DNA of 64,000 bases. Origin: Neoceratodus forsteri. Taxonomy: Eukaryota > Chordata > Ceratodontiformes > Ceratodontidae. How positions within the stretch are numbered: position 1 is the stretch's first letter; each line of letters begins with the position of its first letter. The notes below the pieces were generated by a model that saw nothing but the letters and a program-made list of their open reading frames with translations, did no database searches and was not told the DNA's origin. Position numbers and translations under genes: made by a program. Shown in pieces: positions 55,376 to 64,000 of this stretch. The DNA lies in assembly GCA_016271365.2 (NCBI GenBank), contig CM057454.1:698135501-698199500 (forward strand), read 5' to 3'.

Positions 55376-57696
55376 ATGCAGATTATATCAGGACCTACAA
55401 GACTGAACCACAAAACAGGGAACCACTCTACCCCTGACTGGGCACTAGTGACCAACCCCTGTAACATCCAGGCTGCCAGCACCCTAGCCGATGCCATGAG
55501 TGACCACTCCCCTATATTCTGTATATGGAAAAATAGGGCTCCTAGGTTTCGACCGCGAATCCTGGCTGCACATGATTACATCCATCTCTCACCAGAACAA
55601 CTCTCCTGCTACCTTAGCAGCATAGACTGGAGCCCAATCAAACTCCTCCCCTCTCTGGACAACCCAGTTGCCTTCTTTCAGAGAACACTCAATACCACAG
55701 CCAACCTATTTGCCCCTTGAAAAAACTTCGAACCAGGGGAAGCTGCTACAAGTGGATCATCCCCCTCCCCACTGAAGGCCCTAATGATAAACCTAGCTCT
55801 CCTCCCTACCTGCTGACCACGTGAGCTACAAAACTCTCAGAAACAGGTGTAAACTGGCCATCAAAATGGCCAAAAGGGAGTATATCATGTAACTTCATAA
55901 AAAAGAACTTAGGGAACCCTAGACTTTTTTGGGCCCACACCAATGGGTTGCTAAAGGGGAATGGCAATTCCAAATTAGGCCCCATTGAGGTAAACGGACA
56001 ACTAACACATGACCCCTATATCGCCACAACACTCAACCACCACTTCACCAACCTAGACTCTTACAAGGCTGGATTATCTCCCCTCTATACGGACCCCAAC
56101 ATGTGGTTACTCCTAACCTTGACCGCCAACTTTCCATCTCAGACTGGTCAAACCAAAAGAAGTCCTCACACTGTTATGGACCCTAAAAACTACTGGCTCT
56201 GGGGGATCCGATGGGATTCACCCCAGGCTGTTGAAGGAAGGTGCCCCGTCCCTGGTCACACCCCTTACCTGGCTCATTAATCGATCTCTAAAAGAGGGTG
56301 TAGTCCCCGAGCAGTGGAAACAGGCCTATGTGGTCCCAATCCACAAGGGAGGCCTTCAGAAGTCTATCAGCAACTACAGGCCAATCTCCTTGCACTGCAT
56401 TCTGTCAAAGATACAAGATGGGCTGATCTATGGGCAACTCCGAGAATACTTGAAGTTTCATCAACTTCTGGCACCCTCACAGCATGGCTTCAGAACCCGG
56501 CATGGAATGGATACTGCCCTTACCAAACTCTCGACAGACGTACTCAGAGAACTGGACAAGGGGACCCCTACTGGTGCGGTCTTCATCAACCTATCCAAGG
56601 CCTTCGACCTGGTCAATCACAATCTGCTACTAGCCAAATTGGGCAATGTAGGTCTTGACAGCCATTCTCTAAGGTGGTTTGAAAGCTATTTAACCGGTCG
56701 CACACAGAAGGTAAAGTGGAGGGATGCCTTATCAGATCCACTCCCACTAAAAGTGGGAGTGCCACAAGGGTCAATACTCTGCCCACTCCTCTTCTCCTTT
56801 TCACTAATGAACTGAGTAACCAATGTGGCGGCAGCACTATGGTCCAGAATGTGGATGATGTCATCATCTATCGACCCTCCACTAATCTGGGTGACCTCAG
56901 CCCATTACTCCAAGGTGACCTGAGTTCCCTCAAGGACTGGCTCATTAAGAACAGAATGGTCCTCAATACAAATAAGACCAAGGCCATTTTGTTCAGTCCA
57001 AGATCTCTTGGACATGCTAGAAAACAACACCTACACCTAACCTCCATGTCTGGTAGCAGCCTAGTGGTAGTAGAATCACTAAAATACCTTGGCCTTACCC
57101 TGGACCAGAGTTTCACCCTCAAGAGCCATGTGGACCAAGTCACAAAAACCTTACATGGGAAGCTAGGCACCCTCTACTGACTGAAGGACCAGCTGATACT
57201 TGAAGCAAGGGTCTCAATTGCCTTCAGCATCCTCCTCATGACACTCACCTATGCAGCCCCAGTGGTGCATGGAGCGGCAAGTGCTGAAATGAACAGACTA
57301 CAAGTCCTGTACAATAAGGTGTCTCTGTTCACTGCCCAGTCAAACCCCAGGAACCACCACTGTAACACCCTATCCCAACTAAATTGGCCCTCATGGGAAG
57401 CTCACCTCCAGTACCCTCTGCTATGCAGAGCCATCAAACTAATCAGCCCAACTCCTCCTCCCAGTTTCTTTGGACTCATTGTGATAAAGTCTGCTCCTTG
57501 GCTCCTCCGCATAATGGAACGTATCCTCCTAGCAATCCCCAGAGTAAGAACCAAGGTGGGGAGCAAGTCATTCGCTCACACTGCACCCACCCTGTGGCAC
57601 TTCCTCCCTTCAGGGGTGCAGGAAGCACCTTCTATTAAAAGTTTCTGCACTAGGCTCAAGGCTCACATGATGGCATCTACCAAATGCCATTGCTAG
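55376..57696 (+). pseudogene. Family A endonuclease/RT, moderately damaged
   Basis: The first frame (55376-55720) holds the endonuclease end: DWALVTNP and MSDHSPIFCIW. RT motifs lie in the 194-codon frame 56231-56815: PEQWKQAYVVPIHKGG, SNYRPISLHCILSKI, HGFRTRHGMDTALTKL, FINLSKAFDLVNHNLL, WFESYLTGRTQKVKW and VGVPQGSILCPLLF. The next frame (56716-57180) has NVDD at 56848-56859 where the first copy has YVDD, so the aromatic is lost, then SLKYLGLTLDQSF. The C-terminus (57238-57696) contains NHHCNTLSQLNWPSWEAHL and SFAHTAPTLWHFLPSG. Three or four frame breaks in all. Confidence 0.85.
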
Positions 57697-58029
57697 GGCT
57701 CCTGGGACCCTCACATGGACATCTGTATCTCACAGTTCTATACTACCCTCAGAGTATAATTTGTATCAGCAATGTGTCTAACACCCTCCTCACTCATTTC
57801 CTTGTCTAGTCACCAGTTCTGATACTCTCCTGTACAACACTATGACTGTATGTTCTTCTCATCAAATGCAACCAGCTGACTGTATCATACTGTAGTATTT
57901 CAATACCAGACTGTGTTATTTATCAATGCTATATAATCCTGGTTCGCTTCTGAAAAAGGGACCTCCGGGGATCAATGGGCTTACCCGGTCACCAAAATGT
58001 AATAAATAAATAAAATAAATAAATAAATA
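55376..58029 (+). mobile_element. Family A LINE, copy 9, 5'-truncated
   Basis: Begins within the endonuclease and runs through RT and C-terminus to the 3' tail: GGTTCGCTTCTGAAAAAGGG, GGGCTTACCCGGTCACC and a terminal (AAAT)n block at 58002-58029. This is the longest readable family A RT in the window. Confidence 0.85.
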
Positions 58030-58059
58030 GATACACCCCTTGTAGAGCTCCCTTTGCTG

Positions 58060-58400
58060 CAGAAGAAATACAAAAGTACAGTCTATGGGGTAATACTAGA
58101 AAAAGGGCTAAACCTCTGCTGGTCAACTAAAGTAAGGTACAGTATCTGGTCACTGCCATTATAACATTCACTACAGGGAAGGGTGGAGGGTAAATGGTAG
58201 ACCATAAATAGAAATAGGTGTGACACCCTATCTAGGGTAGGAATGCAAAGGGATTAAGGGGGGAATAAGAGGAAACTAATGACACACTATTTAGGGTAAG
58301 GGCACAAAGGGAAAAAAGAAAGTAAAGTCTAATTAACAGCTTAAGGGGAAAGCAATTTGTAACCTACCTAGAGTAATAGCAACAATGGATAATCTGAACA
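58060..58400. repeat. Degenerate ~60-80 bp tandem units
   Basis: ACACCCTATCTAGGGTAGG at 58222, ACACACTATTTAGGGTAAGG at 58282 and AACCTACCTAGAGTAATAGC at 58361 are diverged copies. They lie just upstream of CR1 ORF1 and may be part of its 5' UTR. Confidence 0.45.
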
Positions 58401-58479
58401 AAAAAAAGGAAAATCAAGAAAAACCATATGGGGGGGATATAGAGCATACATTCTTTTTCAGGTCATAGGTGGAGTAGAT

Positions 58480-59220
58480 TTGGGAATGATAGGAATGATG
58501 CAGTGCAGTGGGTATGGAGCAGCAGTCTTCAAGGAGACATCTTGAAGACTGAGGTGCTGTCCATCTGCATGCACCTCTCTGGGCTAAGGAAGAAGGCCTC
58601 TAGACTCTGGGCTGAGCTGGCAAAGATTCAGGGGACCTCTTCCCACACTCAGGGGCAACCAAGTCCACCACCATTGCTTCAAAGGGTGTCAAGAAGGTGG
58701 GGTGGCTGCACTATAGTGGTGTCTAGATGGGTGGGGATAAGATGAAGAGAATGCATTCCTCAGCGAGTCCCACTACGCCACTGTTTTGCCATTGTAGCAG
58801 GCCAGGACTGCCAACATTAGGCACCCGTGATAGTGGTAAGGGAGGATGTGGGGGGGCCTTCAGAGTGAAGGCCCCAAGTTGGGAGGTGGAGGACCCCCAA
58901 CAGAAGAGGAAGCAACTTCTGGAGGGGGACTCATCATTAGAGGATTAGTTTTGGAAACACCATGGGAGGGAGGGAAGGATGGAGGTGTGGTGCCTACCTG
59001 GTGCCTTGGCATGGAGGGATTGGGAGCAGATCCTTAGGATCACTAGGGTGGTGGGGCAGGGGGAGAAACTGGGTGTAATTGTTCATCTGGGGCAAAATAA
59101 CCTGGCAGGGAATGCAACAGGAGTGGTGCAGGATAGCTTTAGGCTGCTAGGGAGGACTCCATCCATCCAAGAAGGGAACAGTAGTCCTGAGTAGAAGATT
59201 TGAATGCTACCTTGAAGGGC
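58480..59220 (+). pseudogene. CR1 ORF1, esterase-type, decayed
   Basis: Frames at 58727-58948 and 58979-59194 give a charged stretch, a CLPGA-like WCLPGALAW, and GVIVHLGQNNLAGN. The last corresponds to the HVGTND block III of the SGNH-hydrolase domain, with the Asp replaced by Asn. It is followed by VVQDSFRLLGR, like the 'FK.LG..L' helix of CR1 ORF1. The block-I GDS motif is not readable here. No intact frame. Confidence 0.6.
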
Positions 59221-59529
59221 ATTCAAATTGGCCAAGGGGAAAGTAGAAGAAATGATGGAGGCTGAGAATGCCTCCCCACCAGACAGTGGAGTAGCATGAA
59301 GAAGAACCCAGGGGAAATAAATTCCCCAGGGGCAGTGGGGAGTAGTGGCAGTGGGGGAGGGACTGGAGGGTCAAGAGGTGGATCTAGGGCTGAGAAAAAT
59401 ATGAGGGAGTGGGGCAGAGGAAGGATAAAAAGGGGAAGAATCATACCAGAGAAATTAGAAGAGTGAAGCATGGTCTTAGGATGGGATGGCAAATTAGGAG
59501 CAAGAAGGGTCAAAATGAATAGATAGCCA

Positions 59530-60045
59530 TGTGCACCAATGCAAGGAGCCTAAGAAATAAAATTCCTAACCCTGAGGCTACCATTGCAGTGGTGGATCTG
59601 GTGGCCATAACATAACTATGGTGCACCTATAACCACAGCTGGGAGGTGGCCATACTGGGTTAAAACATGTTTCAAAAGGATAGGGCAAAGATGAAGAGGG
59701 GGGTGTTGTTTTATATATATGGCAAGGTAAAAAGACCATGGAAATACCAAGACACAGTGGGGAAAAGAAGGGCTGGAGGTTCCTTGGTTGGCTTAGAGAT
59801 GGGGTCCAAAGCCTTTATACATGTGGGGGTGGTGTACAGGTCAACAACACAGTTGGAGGAATTGAACAGAATTTGGGGGGAGGGCATAGGCAAAATGGCA
59901 AGCAAAGGGGATGCAGTAATTATAGGGGACTTTAGTCTGTTGGATGTAGACTGGAACATCCTGGCTGCAGCTGCAAGTAGGAGCAAGGGCATCCTACATT
60001 TCCTGCAAGGGGCCTTTCTGAGGCACCTGGCTACCTATCCAAAGA
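59530..60045 (+). pseudogene. CR1 ORF2 endonuclease, 3'-truncated
   Basis: The 179-codon frame from 59667 contains RGVLFYIYGKVK, KAFIHVGVVYRSTTQLEELN, IIGDFSLLDVDWN and FLQGAFLRHLATYPKT. GDFSLLDVDWN is the endonuclease block GDFNLPDVDW with the Asn changed to Ser. Homology ends near 60045 although the frame stays open to 60206. RT absent. Confidence 0.7.
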
Positions 60046-60390
60046 CAGTTCTCAAATGGGTTCCCTTCTTTAAGTGTAGCATAAGGTTAGTCCCAGGGCT
60101 GGTAGCAAAGTTCAAAACAATGGCATTCGCAGATGCTGAACTGAATGGCCACTTAAGCCAACTCCTCCATCCCAATCCTCTTTTTTTTTTACTTTTGTTT
60201 TCTTAAGGCAACCGGCAGACTGCAGTTTCCTTGTACTATCAGTGTGTGGCAGAATACGGAGGGAACCTTACCTAGAGCGCCGATTGCTTACAGGCAGAGG
60301 CAGTATCTCACAATTTAGAATTTACTGTGCAATAGGCCCTTCCCCCTAATATGTGGTTGGCACCAGCCCCGACTACTTCCTCATGGCAGC

Positions 60391-60557
60391 ATGGCAGAAC
60401 TGGGAGCGCCTGGCACAATGGGTGCCTCTAAGCAATCATCTTTGGGCTATATCACACGTTTGCTTGAAACTTTGTTGGCAGACATGTCAGAGCTGAAACT
60501 TACTACATCTGCCAACTCTAAAGAGGTTTGGGTTTTGTCAGACTGCATGCTTGCCAC
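60391..60557 (+). other. Open frame cut by hAT insertion, origin unclear
   Basis: The frame from 60391 (GAPGTMGASKQ, LLETLLADMSELK) has the helical, polar look of an L1 ORF1 N-terminus, preceded by an AGCATGGCAG-type leader. The hAT end begins at 60558. Too short to assign. Confidence 0.25.
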
Positions 60558-60989
60558 TACAGATGCAGCAAAGTTTAAATTCACCTGCAGAGTTAAGGCG
60601 AAGTAGGCAACTTCGCATTCATGTAACACTACATGAAATTCCCATTAAAAAGTTGAAATTCACCTTAATGGACTTTGCATTTGTGCACTTCGCGTTCACT
60701 TTGCGTTACATTTTGAGAAGGCGAAGTTGGCAAGAAACAGCCCACAGATCACATGTCTGACAGTCTGCAGGTCACATGATGCAGGCAGGAAGTTAATCAG
60801 GCAAGACAGTTTCACTTTCCCTTGCCCTGTGCTGAAGAAGAAGCTTTTTTTAGAGTGTTTGCATAGTGCTAGTTAAATATTTACTCAGTGTTTCTGTTTA
60901 CTGCCATATTTCTGCTTTTCAGTTTTCCCCTTTTGTTATCATATTCCTGAGTCCTGATTTCACAGTTTTTCTTTTTTGTATTCTTCTGA

Positions 60990-61982
60990 ATGCTTGCATT
61001 CTTTTATTTTTTTCCAAATGGAGAGAGGCTATTTCCTGCGGGGACTTGTGGTGGTTGTCTTAGCCCAAGGATGTGTGGTGGTGGTGGTGTTCGCATCAAC
61101 CATGAAAACCTGTTCCCATCTAGTGCTCCCCTCCCTGTAAATGTTGTGTCCACCGGCATTGGAGTTAGTAGTATCAGTCAAGCAGCACTGATGGCACCTA
61201 GCACTACCCCCCCCCCACCACTGGCCAATGTTCAAGAACAGCAGCAGCAGGAACAGCAGCCACAGGAACAACAACAACAACAGCAGCAGCAGCAGAAACA
61301 GCAGCCACAGGAACAACAACAAGAGCAGCAGCAGCAGGAACAGCAGCCACAGGAACAACAGCAACAACAACAGCAGCAGAAGGAACAGCAGTCACAGGAG
61401 CAACAACAACAGCAGCAGCAGCATCAGCAGGAACAGTAGCCACAGGAACAACAACAGCAGCAGCAGCAGGAACAGTAGCCACAGGAACAACAACAGCAGC
61501 AGCAGGTTGTTCTGCCCCCAGCTGTACAGCAGCCCACAATATCTGGTGCCCTTCCACTGCCTGTGCCTGGTCCTCCCCACAGCTCAGCAGTGTGGCATTT
61601 TTTCACCACACTGCCAGGTGACCCTAGTGTGGTGAAATGCAATGTCTGTGGCATGATGGTGCAGCATGGTTGGAAGGGTACACATCTGGGAACAGCTGGC
61701 CAGAGAACTCATCTTACTGTCCACCACCATGCAGAGTTGGAGGCCAAGGTGGCTGAAGTAGCAGGAAATGCTCCTGCAGTGCAAGAGCTGTCAGCATGGC
61801 CTCAGCCTGCACAGCATGAGAAACACAGCAGAAGGGAGAGGGAAAAAGTGGTGTCTCCCTCACCTGCACACGAGCTCAACCCATCCAAAAGCCCAGCCAC
61901 ACTGGCAGATCTTGGCCTACTGTGGCATGAAGTCGACCACCTCGGTAACATGGTCGACAAAATGCAGCAGCAGTTTGACTGA
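60990..61982 (+). pseudogene. hAT 5' exon: polyQ and BED zinc finger, two TAGs
   Basis: One frame is open from 60990 to the TGA at 61980-61982 except for TAG at 61437-61439 and 61476-61478, both inside the glutamine tract. The N-terminus is cysteine/glycine-rich and then low-complexity. Residues from about 61570 read SAVWHFFTTLPGDPSVVKC, CNVCGMMV and THLTVHH, giving the CxxC and HxxxxH-like ligands of a BED finger, the DNA-binding domain of hAT transposases. An acidic/helical tail ends in MQQQFD. A good splice-donor context (CCAG/GTAGTC at 62044-62053) follows, so the transposase core may be in a later exon. It could also be a non-autonomous derivative. Confidence 0.7.
61234..61504 (+). repeat. 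CAG/CAA trinucleotide tract (polyglutamine)
   Basis: CAGCAG and CAACAA runs alternate with GAACAGCAGCCACAGGAACA modules, giving EQQPQEQ-spaced polyQ of about 90 residues. Two modules carry CAG to TAG in the same context. Confidence 0.9.
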
Positions 61983-62053
61983 ATGGAGACTCATCAGCTG
62001 CAAATAATGGCTATGCACCAGCCGCTGATTAGTCAGAACCAGGCCAGGTAGTC

Positions 62054-63230
62054 TTTTTGTTTTCTTTTTAATTTGTATTGTGTGTTCTGTCTTTATTTTT
62101 CCTGACTCCCCAAAAAAAATATAAAAAACACACCCAAAAAATTATAAAATAAAAAAATATAAAGAAATCCTGTCCTGCTCTTTTCTTCTTTTCCTGCTTA
62201 ATAATCTTTTTACATACAGAAAAAGTATTTATTTTTTTGTTTTCTTCCTGTTGTATTGTGCTAAAGCAGCAGTGCAATAATATGTCAACAATTTTGACCT
62301 ATACTATTTTATTCTATTTTCAATTGTCCCTTATCTACTGACTTGTATGATACCATTCCTTCCACAATTAATGTGATGCTGCATTATAAAATGGTCATTA
62401 ATGAAAGGTCAGATGTGACGACTTGCCATTGGGCAAAAAGTGTCACCTGACCATTCATTAATGTCCTGGTACACCAAAAGTTGGCATGCTGATTGTAAAA
62501 AGCTTTTTATTTTTTGCTTTTTACAGTTAGTTAGCCTGTTTTATAAGTGTGATAGTCCACTCCATCCCATGGGTGCATCAGATCATTAATGCACTTCCCT
62601 CCCAGGTGCTTTAAGTCACTCAGGCAATCCCTCACGCCTCACAATGCACCCAGGGTGTGCATCAATGTCCTGATACACCCATTGTTTTCCATGGGTTATA
62701 GCGTGCTTACTTCCTATTTTTAGATATGAAATAATAAAAGTAGTGCTCCTTTTAATATTGTTCAGATCTGATTTTCATCAGTATACCCAGCTGTTTTTGA
62801 ACACCTACTGCTCCATAAGGTCATGGTGGTGGACGTGGCCTTCTGGATTGCATGCTAGTTCATTTTAGTCACAATAAAAATAATTTTAAATAATAGATGT
62901 ACAAAAACTGGTGGCAATACTGATGGAAACTGGCTGCAAGGCAGATTAAAAGTAATGCTCTGTTTATTATTTCAGATGTGAAAAAAGGAGTACAGGGGCT
63001 ATAAATTGTGGAAAGAAGGGTATCATATAGACAAGTCAGTAGATAAGTACCAATCAAAAATGGAATACAAAAGTTTAGGTAAAAATTGTCACCTGATTAT
63101 TGCACTGCTGCTGTACTTGCCATGCTATATTATTTTTTGTTACTGTTGACCGTGTTAAGTTTTCATAGCACACCCAAAACTACAATCAAAATACACTACC
63201 ATCACATACAGTTACAATCGCCCCAAAAAA
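62054..63230. other. AT-rich, no gene; one inverted repeat
   Basis: Possibly intron or interior of the hAT element. An inverted repeat with GGGTGCATCAGATCATTAAT (62571) and its partner GGGTGTATCAGGACATTGAT (inverted, about 62680-62655) spans 62567-62694. Related 'ATGTCCTGGTACACC' sequence lies at 62462. Confidence 0.5.
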
Positions 63231-63234
63231 ATTA

Positions 63235-63515
63235 TCATGAAAAGTCCCACTGAAGAATAATCACATGAGAAACTGTTCAGAAAAGTCTCACGTGTTTCTT
63301 GACGCACTGCTAAAAACATGCACCTAGAGCCAGAATGCTGCATAACTGTACCGAGTGAGAAAATGGATTTCTGGTGCCTGCTGCTCTTTAAATGTCATGA
63401 AAAGTCCTGATGAAGAATAATCACATGAAAAACTGTTAAGAATAGTCACAAGTATTTCTTGATGCACTGCTAAAAGCGTGCACCTAGAGCCAGAACTCTG
63501 TATAAGTGTATCAAC
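63235..63515. repeat. Tandem duplication, 160-bp period
   Basis: TCATGAAAAGTCC followed by TGAAGAATAATCACATGA occurs at 63235 and 63395. Both copies continue through TTTCTTGA(C/T)GCACTGCTAAAA and GTGCACCTAGAGCCAGAA, near 90 percent alike by eye. Confidence 0.8.
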
Positions 63516-63849
63516 TGAGACAAGCATTTGTCAATGCCAAATGTTGCTTGTTGGCCTTAGCAGTGGAAGTGCAGGAGTTAGACAGATGCAGTATGGGAAT
63601 GTCAGTGAAGTATTGAACTGATGCCAACTCCACCCCCACCCTGCAGGGATGGACAAGCATGGGGTGTGCCTTTGGGACATCGCCCATAACAGTCACAACA
63701 TTTCACTTCACCCTTCCCTGCAGACACTTACAAGTGTTGAGGTGTGCTTTGGGGTGTCCAGGCTTTACACTCACCTCATTCCATAAGGAAATACATTGAA
63801 ATGGGTGCAGTATAGGAGAATGGGATGAACTCTGGGGCCAAAGGGTCCA

Positions 63850-63990
63850 AGGTGCACCTTGATGCCTGTCACTGGCTGCAGGGTGGGGGTGGAATGGCAT
63901 GATCATTATTGTTGACAATCCCAAGTCACACCTCTGATGCCTGTCAGTGCCTCCAGGGTAGGTCATTATGGTTGAAAACCCTAACACCCT
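63850..63990. repeat. Diverged tandem units, ~80 bp
   Basis: GATGCCTGTCACTGGCTGCA (63861) and GATGCCTGTCAGTGCCTCCA (about 63938) head two units. Each is followed by AGGGT, an ATCATTATTGTTGA/GTCATTATGGTTGA block and AA(T/C)CC. Confidence 0.6.
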
Positions 63991-64000
63991 GGGTGTTTCT

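Larger units (their letters stand above)
58480..60070 (+). mobile_element. CR1 LINE, copy 8, 5' half only
   Basis: ORF1 (about 58480-59220) and the start of ORF2 (about 59530-60045) are present, but no RT or 3' end. CR1 insertions normally lose the 5' end, so the 3' loss needs a later deletion or rearrangement. Confidence 0.7.
60558..64000 (+). mobile_element. hAT transposon, left end and 5' exon; right end not found
   Basis: The left end TACAGATGCAGCAAAGTTT matches the inverted right end at 7790. The next 180 bp is rich in GCGAAGT/ACTTCGC and TTCACC repeats. A polyQ plus BED-finger frame follows at 60990-61982. No transposase core or right end was found before 64000, so the extent beyond about 62050 is inference. 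Confidence 0.6.

Noticed and set aside
61204..61557. Minus-strand Ala/Val-rich and Leu-rich frames opposite the CAG tract
   Set aside because: Shadow translations of the CAG/CAA repeat; the BED-finger frame on the plus strand is the meaningful one.

Overview
This window is vertebrate-type nuclear DNA made almost wholly of transposable-element remains in successive insertion layers. No host protein-coding gene is recognisable. The mix is several CR1-clade LINEs, a second jockey-superfamily LINE (called 'family A' here), L2, L1, a CORE-SINE, and hAT, Harbinger, Tigger and Tc1 DNA transposons. CR1 3' ends finish in a 'tatgtttctatg' string. This fits a tetrapod with a large, repeat-rich genome; an amphibian such as a caecilian is my best guess, but the sequence does not fix the species.

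Layout. 1-2.8 kb: minus-strand L1, with a broken ORF1 and an ORF2 endonuclease frame that is still open at the window edge. 2.8-6.5 kb: plus-strand family A LINE with a 2A-like NPGP motif. 6.5-10.3 kb: hAT transposase fragment and right end, then a tandem array split by a palindromic DNA transposon and by a 415-bp insertion. 10.4-14.1 kb: a CR1 interrupted by a 0.4-kb insert and by an L2. 15-19.9 kb: family A and hAT scraps and a 1.03-kb foldback. 19.9-26.3 kb: two CR1 copies with family A tails and a SINE among them. 26.5-29.1 kb: tandem repeat, hairpin MITE, and a DNA transposon carrying inverted arrays of a tRNA-Glu-5'-like unit.

30.4-33.3 kb: minus-strand CR1 split by a 1.2-kb TIR element. 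34.0-36.2 kb: Tigger. 36.2-42.6 kb: tandem repeat, LINE ends, a MITE and a CR1. 42.9-43.9 kb: minus-strand Harbinger split by a hAT-type MITE with a recognisable 8-bp target duplication. 46.3-52.0 kb: family A minus, then a nearly full CR1 ORF2 split by a complete 1.6-kb Tc1 element. 52.4 kb: tRNA-Gly(CCC)-like sequence. 54.7-58.0 kb: CR1 and a long family A copy. 58.2-60.1 kb: CR1 5' half. 60.6-64 kb: left end of the same hAT family seen at 7.8 kb, with a polyglutamine plus BED-finger frame.

Nearly all coding frames are pseudogenes. The exceptions are the L1 ORF2 start, open as far as it can be read, and the 227-codon C-terminal L2 frame. The Tc1 copy, with 83-nt identical outer ends, looks youngest. 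Element names and boundaries come from reading motifs, terminal repeats and duplications by eye, without alignment.
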